A stretch of 64,000 nucleotides of DNA from Sulfuricurvum sp. Lineage in GTDB: Bacteria; Campylobacterota; Campylobacteria; Campylobacterales; Sulfurimonadaceae. Location: contig NZ_JALNYS010000001.1 in assembly GCF_023229695.1 (NCBI RefSeq), forward strand, positions 197,697 to 261,696, given 5' to 3'. A program made the translations under genes and the position numbers. The notes beneath the pieces were generated by a model. The model did no database searches, was not told the origin of the DNA, and saw only the letters and a program-made list of their open reading frames with translations. Positions 39,277-47,660 of the stretch are shown here, piece by piece; the stretch's first letter is position 1, and the number at the start of each line of letters is the position of its first letter.

Positions 39277-40268
39277 GAACGTCTGAAACCATCACCACCA
39301 TGCGCGCGTTGATCGAATCAAAAATTCCTACGTTTCTGTGGGGCCCTCCGGGGATCGGGAAATCGTCCATCGTCAAGCAAATCGCTCTCAGGGAAGGGAT
39401 TGCGTGCATTGATCTGCGTCTCTCTTTGATGGATCCGACCGATCTCAAAGGGATTCCGTTTTATGAGCAGGGTTCGCGTACCGCCCTGTGGGCGCCGCCG
39501 TCATTTTTGCCGAAAGAGGGGAAGGGGATACTTTTTCTCGATGAGCTCAACTCTGCCGCACCGGCAGTTCAGGCATCGGCCTATCAGCTGATACTGGATC
39601 GTAAAGTGGGGGAGTATACTCTCCCCGAGGGGTGGGCGATCGTCGCGGCGGGGAACCGTGAGGGGGATCGGGGGGTCGTCTACCGTCTCCCCTCACCGCT
39701 GGCAAACCGTTTTGTCCATATCGAGATGGAGGTGAATGTTTCCGACTGGCGCGACTGGGCGATCGGGCGCGGCATTGATGAGCGGATTCTTGCGTATATC
39801 GGATTTAAAAATGAGGCATTGTTCGGATTTGACCCGACGCGCAATGAGCGCAGTTTCGCGACACCGCGAAGCTGGGAAGCGGTTCATGCGATTCTCAACA
39901 GCCCCCTTCCCCAAAATCTCCTTCTGGATACGATTACCGGGGCGATCGGACGGGAGGGGGCGGTCGATTTTCTAGGGTTTTGCAAGGTGATGTCTCTGCT
40001 TCCCGATATCGATGCGATCCTGCGCGGAGAGGAGGGAGGATATCCGAGTGATGTTTCGGCTCTTTATGCCCTCTCTTCGGCTTTGGTCTCACGGATTTTG
40101 CGCAATCCGGAAGAGGAGACAATCGAGTCTCTTCTGCGTTACACCCTGAACCTCCAAAGCGAGTTTGCCGTAATGATCGTTCAGGACCTTCAGCGTCAGG
40201 GAATTTTGATGGACCATCTGGATGCTTACGGTGAGTGGGTCGATGCCTATGCCTATCTGTTATGTTAG
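39264..40268 (+). CDS. MoxR-type AAA+ ATPase
   Basis: 334 residues. Walker A FLWGPPGIGKSS (about residues 21-32), Walker B ILFLDELN, sensor 1 in IVAAGNREGD, and an Arg in LPSPLANRFVHIEM as the arginine finger. This is the MoxR/RavA-type pattern. MoxR proteins act as chaperones, usually with a VWA partner that binds metal. Here the VWA gene overlaps the stop by 7 bases and a repeat protein precedes with a 13-base overlap. Substrate unknown. Confidence 0.88.
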   Translation: MASVRTSETITTMRALIESKIPTFLWGPPGIGKSSIVKQIALREGIACIDLRLSLMDPTDLKGIPFYEQGSRTALWAPPSFLPKEGKGILFLDELNSAAPAVQASAYQLILDRKVGEYTLPEGWAIVAAGNREGDRGVVYRLPSPLANRFVHIEMEVNVSDWRDWAIGRGIDERILAYIGFKNEALFGFDPTRNERSFATPRSWEAVHAILNSPLPQNLLLDTITGAIGREGAVDFLGFCKVMSLLPDIDAILRGEEGGYPSDVSALYALSSALVSRILRNPEEETIESLLRYTLNLQSEFAVMIVQDLQRQGILMDHLDAYGEWVDAYAYLLC

Positions 40269-41335
40269 ATTTTTCCCGTGTCAAATCCAAATTACTTGCA
40301 GAATACCCCTATTTCGGGACATTGGCGAGCGCTTTGGAGATTGCGGTGAACAACGACATCGAGTCGTTTACCCGTGTCGGAAACCGGTTCGAGTACCGGG
40401 AAGATTTTTTTCAAACCCTTAACGATAATCAAATCGCTTTTTCCCTCGCCAACGTCTCGCTGCACGGGGTCCTCTCCCACCCCTCCCGTATCGGAAGCCG
40501 CAGCCCGTGGCTGTGGTATAGCGCATGCGACCATGCGATCAACAACCTGCTGATCGACAACGGTTTCGAACCCCCGAGTAAAATCACCTACGATCCCCGG
40601 TTTCGGGATAAGTATGCCGAAGAGATTTACGAGATGCTCCTCGATACGATCACCCGGGAGGAATTGAACGACAAAGATTCCGATTCGCGCCGCAGTGACG
40701 AGACGCCGGACGAGAAGCTCGAAACGGCGCAGCAGGAGATTCTTTCGCGTTCGGCGCTCCAGAAGGGGGAAGCGATGAAGCGATTGCCTGAGGGGCTGGA
40801 GAGGCTCATCCCTCTCCAAAAAAGGGGAGTCGTCGATTGGCGCAGCGAACTTCGCGACACTATCGGCGGCTATTACGTCAGCGATTACACCCTCATCCCC
40901 CCTTCCAAAAAACTGCTGTACGAGGGGATATACCTCCCCGGTGCCCATTCGCGCCATCTGGAACTCGCCATTGCCATCGACAGCTCCGGTTCGGTGGATG
41001 AGGTGCTCCTCTCCCGCTTTATCGCCGAGATCGAATCGATCACAGAACTCTTCGGATCGTACACTATCGAACTGCTGGTATGCGATGAGCGTATCCGCAG
41101 CCGTGAGCGATTTGAGAGCGGCGAAAGGATCACCTACACTCTCACCGGCGGCGGCGGAACCGATTTTACCCCCGTCTTTGAATCGATCACAGAGGGGGCG
41201 GTTTTGCCGAAAGTGCTCCTCTATTTTACCGATCTCGACGGCAAATTTCCCCCTTATGAGCCGCCGTATGAGGTGCTGTGGATTGCTCCGGGGCGAATCG
41301 ATGTCCCTTTCGGACGGGTGATTGAATTGCTCTAA
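40262..41335 (+). CDS. VWA-domain protein (DUF2201-like), MoxR partner
   Basis: 357 residues. The N-terminal part (about 1-210) is the helical region seen in DUF2201 proteins (SPWLWYSACDHAINNLLIDNG), metallopeptidase-like but without an obvious HExxH. The C-terminal VWA domain starts at LAIAIDSSGSVDE with the MIDAS DxSxS, and has GGGGTDFTPVF and LLYFTDLDGKFP. This pairs naturally with the MoxR ATPase upstream, as in RavA-ViaA. The start ATG 40262 lies within the last codons of the ATPase gene. Confidence 0.85.
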   Translation: MLDFSRVKSKLLAEYPYFGTLASALEIAVNNDIESFTRVGNRFEYREDFFQTLNDNQIAFSLANVSLHGVLSHPSRIGSRSPWLWYSACDHAINNLLIDNGFEPPSKITYDPRFRDKYAEEIYEMLLDTITREELNDKDSDSRRSDETPDEKLETAQQEILSRSALQKGEAMKRLPEGLERLIPLQKRGVVDWRSELRDTIGGYYVSDYTLIPPSKKLLYEGIYLPGAHSRHLELAIAIDSSGSVDEVLLSRFIAEIESITELFGSYTIELLVCDERIRSRERFESGERITYTLTGGGGTDFTPVFESITEGAVLPKVLLYFTDLDGKFPPYEPPYEVLWIAPGRIDVPFGRVIELL

Positions 41336-41368
41336 ACACCTTTTCCCTCCGTTTTATTAAACGTTGGT

Positions 41369-41374
41369 TACAAT
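41369..41374 (+). promoter_or_regulatory. -10 box of the type III RM operon
   Basis: GTTGGTTACAATAAGAG contains TACAAT, 30 bases before the mod start codon. No other promoter is obvious until the end of res. Confidence 0.45.
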
Positions 41375-41403
41375 AAGAGTTATTTTAGTGCGAGGTTGTT
41401 TGG

Positions 41404-43233
41404 ATGGAGTTGGAAAGTAGGGATTTACTAGCTCAAAGACTGGAAGAGCTCAAAAACATTTTTCCCGAAATTTTCGATGACGGTGTGATCAACATCGACA
41501 AATTCAAAAGCATCGTTGCCCCGCAATCCGATGAGAAAAGCGAACACTACAGCTTTACGTGGAACGGTAAAAAAGGGTGTTACCAAACGATCCGCCAAAA
41601 ATCCAATGCGACGTTAAAACTCGATACCGACACCACTATCCCTGATGGAGAGAATGTCTTTATCGAAGGGGATAACCTCGAAGTCCTCAAACTCCTCCAA
41701 ACCTCGTACCATAAAAAAATCAAGATGATCACCATCGATCCCCCCTATAACAAAGATAAAGATTTTGTCTACAAAGACACATGGGGTGACACGATTACCA
41801 ACTATCTCATCCAAACCGATCAGCTTCGCGAAGAGGGGTACACCAGTACCAAAACCTCTAGCACGGGACGACGTCATACCAACTGGCTCAATATGATCTA
41901 TCCGCGTCTGTGGCTCAGCCGAAATCTACTCCGCGATGATGGAGTGATTTTCGTCTCTATCGACGATGATGAGGTGCATAATCTCCGTAAAGTAATGGAT
42001 GAGATTTATGGGGAAGAGAGTTTTGTGGCTATTTTTCCTTGGCGCAAAAGAACAGCAAAAAGTGATGTGCCATTTGGAGTTTCACAAGACTATGAATGGA
42101 TTATATGTTATGCAAAAGAGAAGTTTTTAGCAGGTATTTCGCATGAACAGAAATATTATTATACGGATGATTTTCCAAATGACGGTTGGCGTTTATCCGA
42201 TTTAACAACACAACGTAGTGATGATGAACGTCCAAATTCAGCTTTTGAGATGATTGATCCAAAAACAGGAAAAAAATACCCATATAATCCGAAAAGAACA
42301 TGGGGTGTTACTCGTGATACATTTCAAGATTATTATGATAAAGGGAAAATTGTATTCCCGGATGATTATGATTTTTTAAATATTAAAACACCATATTATC
42401 GGGTTTTTGAAAGTGAAGATCGTGCAAAAGCTTTAAAAAAATATGGTACAGAAGAAGCAATTAAAGCCATTTCTACTCATTTCCCAAAGGATATAGGGAT
42501 GAGTGAGAGTGGGAATAAAGAGATGGTTGAATTATTTGGAAGTAAGCTTTTTAGTTTTCCTAAGCCATCAACACTGATACAATATTTTCTTGAAGCAACA
42601 ACATCTAGTGAGGATATTATCCTCGATTTTTTTGCCGGAAGCGGGACGACGGCACATGCCGTGATGGCGCAAAATATCGAAGACGGCGGCAATCGAAAAT
42701 ACATCCTCGTTCAGCTCCCCGAAGCAACCGATGAAAAGAGCGAAGCGTACAAAGCAGGCTACACAAAAATCAGCGACATCACCAAAGAGCGAATCAAGCG
42801 GGTGATCCAAAAACTCGATTACCAAGACGGCTTTAAATCCTATGTGTTAGACAACTCCAATTTCCAAATTTTCAAAGAGGTAAAAAAACGTCCCGGTGAG
42901 AGTGTTGAAAGCATCGAAAAAATGCTCAAAATGTCAATTTTCCATGAAAATATCCTCACCCAAGGGGCGAAAAAGATCGATATCGTCTATGAAATCGGAC
43001 TCAAAAACGGGTTTACTCTGAGCGCAAACTATGAAGAGTTCAAAAAAGAAAAATACAGTTTTATCCGTCTGTTTGAAGAGAACCGTGAGTTTTTCTTTAC
43101 CTTCGATCACAAAATCGCCAATGATATACGGGAATGTTTACCGCAGGGGATCAAGCTCATCTGTTACGATAAATCGCTCGATGATGGTACCAAACTGAAC
43201 TTGCGTGAGTATTTTGCGTTAGAGACGCTGTAG
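41404..43233 (+). CDS. mod: Type III restriction-modification methyltransferase (Mod)
   Basis: 609 residues. A beta-class N6-adenine methyltransferase: motif IV TIDPPYNKDKDFVY (about 116-130) comes before the AdoMet motif I DFFAGSGTTAHAV (about 406-418). Mod recognises the target and methylates it; it also guides the Res subunit. The target-recognition region between them (DNA about 42030-42610) is visibly AT-richer than the flanks. The start ATG 41404 gives the family-typical N-terminus. The next gene is an AAA ATPase 9 bases on, not res as in a standard operon. Confidence 0.92.
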   Translation: MELESRDLLAQRLEELKNIFPEIFDDGVINIDKFKSIVAPQSDEKSEHYSFTWNGKKGCYQTIRQKSNATLKLDTDTTIPDGENVFIEGDNLEVLKLLQTSYHKKIKMITIDPPYNKDKDFVYKDTWGDTITNYLIQTDQLREEGYTSTKTSSTGRRHTNWLNMIYPRLWLSRNLLRDDGVIFVSIDDDEVHNLRKVMDEIYGEESFVAIFPWRKRTAKSDVPFGVSQDYEWIICYAKEKFLAGISHEQKYYYTDDFPNDGWRLSDLTTQRSDDERPNSAFEMIDPKTGKKYPYNPKRTWGVTRDTFQDYYDKGKIVFPDDYDFLNIKTPYYRVFESEDRAKALKKYGTEEAIKAISTHFPKDIGMSESGNKEMVELFGSKLFSFPKPSTLIQYFLEATTSSEDIILDFFAGSGTTAHAVMAQNIEDGGNRKYILVQLPEATDEKSEAYKAGYTKISDITKERIKRVIQKLDYQDGFKSYVLDNSNFQIFKEVKKRPGESVESIEKMLKMSIFHENILTQGAKKIDIVYEIGLKNGFTLSANYEEFKKEKYSFIRLFEENREFFFTFDHKIANDIRECLPQGIKLICYDKSLDDGTKLNLREYFALETL

Positions 43234-43241
43234 GAGACAAC

Positions 43242-44606
43242 ATGGTATTTGGATTTGAAGGATCGGGCGGGCAAAATTTTGACAACGGTAATTTCGCATC
43301 GGAACCGATCGAAAGAGAATATAAAAGTTCAATAATATTGGAAAGTCTCTATCTCCATAATTTCAAAAGCTTTTATAATAGCAAATTTGAATTTGGAAAG
43401 CTCAACTGTCTCATTGCTCCAAATAATACGGGGAAAAGTAATCTTGTAGAAGCTTTGGAATTTTTGGATGCTTTGATATATGAAAATACAGCTAGAGCAA
43501 TAGCAAAAATTGGATTTCAAAATATTCAAAACTATCATTATTTAGACGAAAAAAGAATATCTATGAATGCAAAATTTAATATTCAGAATAGAGTTTTAGT
43601 ATCCGATGAATTCATAGATTATAAACTAGAACTTGCATTCTTATTTAGTATGGATATTGAAGAGAAAAAATCCAACATAGATATCATCTCATATAGTAGT
43701 AAAATTAAAAGTATTCCAATTGATAAGGCTGATTTGCAAAATGGCTTACAATTAAGGGTTTTTAATGATTTTGATGAATATATACAAAACTATTTACTAT
43801 ATGCTCAAAACTTAGAAAAAAAACGATACGAAAGTTTTGATTTTTCATACAATAATTCGACACTTCAATACGAGATAAAAACAAAACGCGATACTACTGA
43901 TAAATTAGTGCAACTTCTTTTTGGTCTAGAAATAAACAAAAAAAATAATATTTTAACAAAACCGATGGACTTTAGATTTTTATTTAACAGGAGTTCATTA
44001 TTTGCTTCTCATTATTTTCATGCACATGATATAAAAAGAACGCAGGAGTCGGGATTTGAATATTTTTTAAAAGATGGAACTAATTTAGCTGAGCATTTAA
44101 GCAATCTTGATAAAGAAGTTTTTGAAGATATTTCAACTTCATTGATTGGGGAAGTTGAGCTGATTAATTCATTGGAAATAAAAGATGGCTTTACTACTGA
44201 TATTGTTTTTAACGAGGAAGTAAATGGAAAAACATATCCAATCAAGCTTCAAAAAGTTTCAGACGGAACAATACATTTTGTAGCAATTATGACAGCATTG
44301 ATTGGAAATAAACATTCAATAGGCATGATGATAGAAGAGCCTGAGCGACATATGCACATGAAAGTTTTGTCATATATTCTCAATACGATGCGAGATGATG
44401 ATAAGCAGATATTTTTCACGACGCATAGCACAGAGTTTTTGAGCCAGTTGAATTTGGATGAGATCATATTTATGTTCCGTGACTATGAGGGAGATACTAA
44501 AGGTCAAAGAGCTGAAGATATACCGAATATCAAAAAAATCATGAAAAGACATAAAGATTTAGTAGAGATTATTAAGTGTGGTTTAGTTGGGGAATACGAT
44601 GAATAG
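43242..44606 (+). CDS. AAA ATPase (OLD/AAA15-like) between mod and res
   Basis: 454 residues of the ABC-like AAA15/AAA21 class. Near the start: LHNFKSFYNSKFEFGKLNCL then Walker A APNNTGKSNLVE. Late: VSDGTIHFVAIM (signature-like), Walker B MMIEEPERHMHM and switch His IFFTTHSTEFL. The middle 250 residues are Asn/Lys/Ile-rich and unlike anything I recognise. It resembles ATPases of the OLD, RloA and PARIS AriA types, which sense phage proteins or DNA and control a nuclease. It overlaps the TOPRIM-like gene by 8 bases. The DNA is much more AT-rich than mod and res. Confidence 0.85.
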   Translation: MVFGFEGSGGQNFDNGNFASEPIEREYKSSIILESLYLHNFKSFYNSKFEFGKLNCLIAPNNTGKSNLVEALEFLDALIYENTARAIAKIGFQNIQNYHYLDEKRISMNAKFNIQNRVLVSDEFIDYKLELAFLFSMDIEEKKSNIDIISYSSKIKSIPIDKADLQNGLQLRVFNDFDEYIQNYLLYAQNLEKKRYESFDFSYNNSTLQYEIKTKRDTTDKLVQLLFGLEINKKNNILTKPMDFRFLFNRSSLFASHYFHAHDIKRTQESGFEYFLKDGTNLAEHLSNLDKEVFEDISTSLIGEVELINSLEIKDGFTTDIVFNEEVNGKTYPIKLQKVSDGTIHFVAIMTALIGNKHSIGMMIEEPERHMHMKVLSYILNTMRDDDKQIFFTTHSTEFLSQLNLDEIIFMFRDYEGDTKGQRAEDIPNIKKIMKRHKDLVEIIKCGLVGEYDE

Positions 44607-45120
44607 AAAGATAGGTGTTATAGTAGAAGGTCCAACAGATAAAGATTTTTTTGAAAAGCACATAAAAAAACAGTATCCAAGTATAAAAGGAATAAAAGTC
44701 ATTTCATCCGCGACTGGAAGAAATCAGAAAATTAGAAATAAAATAAAATTGAATAGTAGAATAAAAGATTTAAAAGATAAAAATGGGTGTAATGAAATAT
44801 ATATTTTAATTGATTTAGATAATAAATCTTGTGTGGTCACAGAAAAAAAAGATTTTGATAGTAAAATGGGATTATCATCTCAAAGTGATGTAACAACTGT
44901 TGTTGTATCTACTGAGTTAGAAGCGTGGATGATGTCTGCTTGGCAAAAAAGTGACAATGCGACTAAAGAAGATTTAAAAAAGTATTTTGGGTTAAAAAGC
45001 AATACAAATATAGAAGAAGTCCTACTGCAAAGATTCCTTGCATCGAAACAGAATATTGATTGTAACAATAATGAATCGCTTCGTTATTTTATAGAAAAAT
45101 TGGGCTTAGAATGCAAATAA
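44599..45120 (+). CDS. TOPRIM-like small protein paired with the AAA ATPase
   Basis: 173 residues. The N-terminus GVIVEGPTDKDFFEKHIKK has the conserved Glu of a TOPRIM fold and IYILIDLDNKSC carries the DxD. A third acidic site may be STELEAWMM. This matches nuclease-like partners of AAA15 ATPases (DUF4276, DUF4435/AriB or RloB type); I cannot choose among them by eye. It overlaps the ATPase by 8 bases and res by 10 bases, so all four genes form one translationally coupled operon. AT-rich like the ATPase gene. It is probably the effector of an embedded defence module. Confidence 0.75.
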   Translation: MNRKIGVIVEGPTDKDFFEKHIKKQYPSIKGIKVISSATGRNQKIRNKIKLNSRIKDLKDKNGCNEIYILIDLDNKSCVVTEKKDFDSKMGLSSQSDVTTVVVSTELEAWMMSAWQKSDNATKEDLKKYFGLKSNTNIEEVLLQRFLASKQNIDCNNNESLRYFIEKLGLECK

Positions 45121-47657
45121 AATACATCGAACAAGTCCATCAAGAAAAAGCGGTAAATGCAATCACCGATCTGTTTATAGGTCAGGAGCATTTTGAAGCC
45201 GATTTCGATCTCTTCGACGGCGAAGCGGTGTGTTCGAATGAATTTACGATTAACCAAGAGAGTGTTTTAGAGAATTTAAACCGTGTTCAAAAGCAAAATA
45301 ATATCGATGAATCGCTGATGCTTCAAAGTCTCGATTTTTCGATAGAGATGGAGACGGGGACGGGGAAAACGTTTGTTTATATCAAAACGATTTTAGAGCT
45401 GTTTACCCAATACGGCTGGAGCAAGTTTATCATTATCGTCCCTACTATCGCGATCAAAGAGGGGGTGCTTCATGCGCTGGGAAGTATGGATGGGTATTTT
45501 AGAGACTTCTATCCGTTTGCGTATGATTATTTCGAATACGATTCGTCCAAATTGGGACAGCTGAAACATTTTATCCGAGATAACACTCTCCAAATTATGA
45601 TTATGACGATTGACAGTTTTAAGCGAAACAATACCGTCTTAAACCAACTGCAAGAGGGGTTTATCTCAACGCCCAAAGAGAGTCTCCAAAAAACCAAACC
45701 GATACTCATCCTCGATGAGCCTCAAAATATGGAGAGTGAACTCAGTGTCACGGCGATCAAAGAGCTCAACCCCCTCTTTACGCTCCGTTATTCCGCAACC
45801 CATAAGAACTATTATAACCTTGTTTATACTCTATCATCGAAAGAGGCATTGGAGAGAGGATTGGTCAAACAGATCGACGTATTGGCGTTGAGCGAAAACC
45901 AAACGATTAACGATGTCTATATCAACATCCAAAAAATCGAAATTGATAAAACCTCCAAACGTCCCGTGGCGTATCTCGAACTCATCGTCAAAAACAAAGA
46001 TGAATTTGTCAAAAAAGCGCTCAAAATCAAAGGGGATGAGAGCTTAAGCGAAAAGACCAAAAACCCGATTTATAGCGGTTTTACCGTCGATGAGATCAAT
46101 GGACGCGAGGGGTTTATCACGTTTGACAACGGGTTGAAACTGGAACTTCATGCCATCAACGGGCAGGTCAAACAAGAGATTCAAAAAGCTCAGATTACCG
46201 AAGCGATCAAACTGCACATGGAAAAATACGAAGCGCTTCAACAATCGGACATTAAAGTCCTCAGCCTCTTTTTTATCGATAGAGTTGCTAATTTTTTACA
46301 AGATGAAGAGGGTTGGATCGAAGGGTATTTTTGTGCTGAATTTGAGCGGCTAAAAGTCTCTTACCCGACTTTTGCTCCCCTCAGTGCACGGGATGTGTAC
46401 GGGTTTTATTTCGCAAAGCGAAACAGCGGGTATGTCGATGAACTGAAAAACAATGAAGCAGACCGCAAGCTCCAAAAAGAGATGTTCGATACGATTATGA
46501 AAGAAAAAGAGAAGCTTTTGAGTTTTAATGAGAAGATTAGCTTTATTTTCTCCCACAGTGCCCTCAAAGAGGGATGGGACAACCCCAACGTCTTTTTTAT
46601 TACGACACTCAACGAGACCAAAAGCGAGATGAAAAAAAGACAGATTTTGGGTCGCGGGGTGCGACTTGCCGTCGATAGTAATGGGGAACGGATCGAGGAT
46701 AAGAATATTAATCGATTGACGGTTATCGCCAATGAGAGTTTCGATGAGTTTGCAAAAAGTTTGCAAGCCGAATACAAGGCGACGGACGGATCGAACGGTC
46801 CGACACTCAATAATAAAAGAGCGGAAAAAACAGTTAAAATCCGACCGGAAGCGAAGGAGTTGAGTGAATTTGCTCAATTATGGGAGAAATTAAAGCAAAA
46901 AACGGTTTATGACATTCGCCTAGACAGTGCGAAGTTCCAAGAAGCGGTCATCGAAAAACTAAACAGTATCGAAACCAAAGAAAAAAAGATCGTGATGCAA
47001 TACGGAACGTTGAGAAGCGATTTGGACGGTTTTGTCGGGGATGAAAAAAGTTTCAGCCTGGCGATTGAAGAGACTCTGCCGAACATCGTTGCCCTCATCG
47101 AACGTGAGAGCGGCTTATCACGAGAGACCATTATTGGGATATTTCAAAAGGTAGATTTAAAACCTTTTATCAAAAACAGTGATGAGTATATCAAAAAAGC
47201 GTTAGAGATTTTCGACGATGCCAAGCATGAAATCCTAAGCGGAAGCGATGGGATCGTGTATCAGGTTAGCGGTGAGCATTATGAATTTGGAAACGTATTT
47301 GCGGACGAAATCAAAGGGTATAATTTAGAAGCGTGCCAAAGAGGACTGTATGAAGCGGAAGCGTGGGATTCAGAGACGGAGCAAGCTTTTATAAAATGTG
47401 CCGATACGAATTTTAAGTTTTTTACCAAATTGCCCAAACGCTTTAAAATCAAAACGCCATTGGGAAATTACAACCCGGACTTTGCGGTGATTAAGTTTGA
47501 CGAGAGCGAGGGGAGCTTTGTCGTGGAGACCAAAGGGAGTGATAAAGAGCGTGATTTGAGAGGTCGGGAAAAATGGAAGATTGCCTATGCGAAGAAACAT
47601 TTTAAACTGCTCACTATTCAGTACAGAGATAAGATTACACAGTGTAAAGATGTTTAA
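45111..47657 (+). CDS. res: Type III restriction enzyme, Res subunit
   Basis: 848 residues. Superfamily 2 helicase with Walker A MEMETGTGKTFVYIKTI (about 78-94), the DEPQ motif ILDEPQNME (about 199), SATHKNYY (motif III) and ILGRGVRL (motif VI). The C-terminal nuclease domain has NPDFAVI...SFVVETKGSDKE, a PD-(D/E)xK site, and is intact. Res translocates on DNA after Mod binds an unmethylated site and cuts near head-to-head sites. It starts inside the TOPRIM-like gene. Base composition returns to that of mod here. Confidence 0.93.
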   Translation: MQIKYIEQVHQEKAVNAITDLFIGQEHFEADFDLFDGEAVCSNEFTINQESVLENLNRVQKQNNIDESLMLQSLDFSIEMETGTGKTFVYIKTILELFTQYGWSKFIIIVPTIAIKEGVLHALGSMDGYFRDFYPFAYDYFEYDSSKLGQLKHFIRDNTLQIMIMTIDSFKRNNTVLNQLQEGFISTPKESLQKTKPILILDEPQNMESELSVTAIKELNPLFTLRYSATHKNYYNLVYTLSSKEALERGLVKQIDVLALSENQTINDVYINIQKIEIDKTSKRPVAYLELIVKNKDEFVKKALKIKGDESLSEKTKNPIYSGFTVDEINGREGFITFDNGLKLELHAINGQVKQEIQKAQITEAIKLHMEKYEALQQSDIKVLSLFFIDRVANFLQDEEGWIEGYFCAEFERLKVSYPTFAPLSARDVYGFYFAKRNSGYVDELKNNEADRKLQKEMFDTIMKEKEKLLSFNEKISFIFSHSALKEGWDNPNVFFITTLNETKSEMKKRQILGRGVRLAVDSNGERIEDKNINRLTVIANESFDEFAKSLQAEYKATDGSNGPTLNNKRAEKTVKIRPEAKELSEFAQLWEKLKQKTVYDIRLDSAKFQEAVIEKLNSIETKEKKIVMQYGTLRSDLDGFVGDEKSFSLAIEETLPNIVALIERESGLSRETIIGIFQKVDLKPFIKNSDEYIKKALEIFDDAKHEILSGSDGIVYQVSGEHYEFGNVFADEIKGYNLEACQRGLYEAEAWDSETEQAFIKCADTNFKFFTKLPKRFKIKTPLGNYNPDFAVIKFDESEGSFVVETKGSDKERDLRGREKWKIAYAKKHFKLLTIQYRDKITQCKDV

Positions 47658-47660
47658 AAA

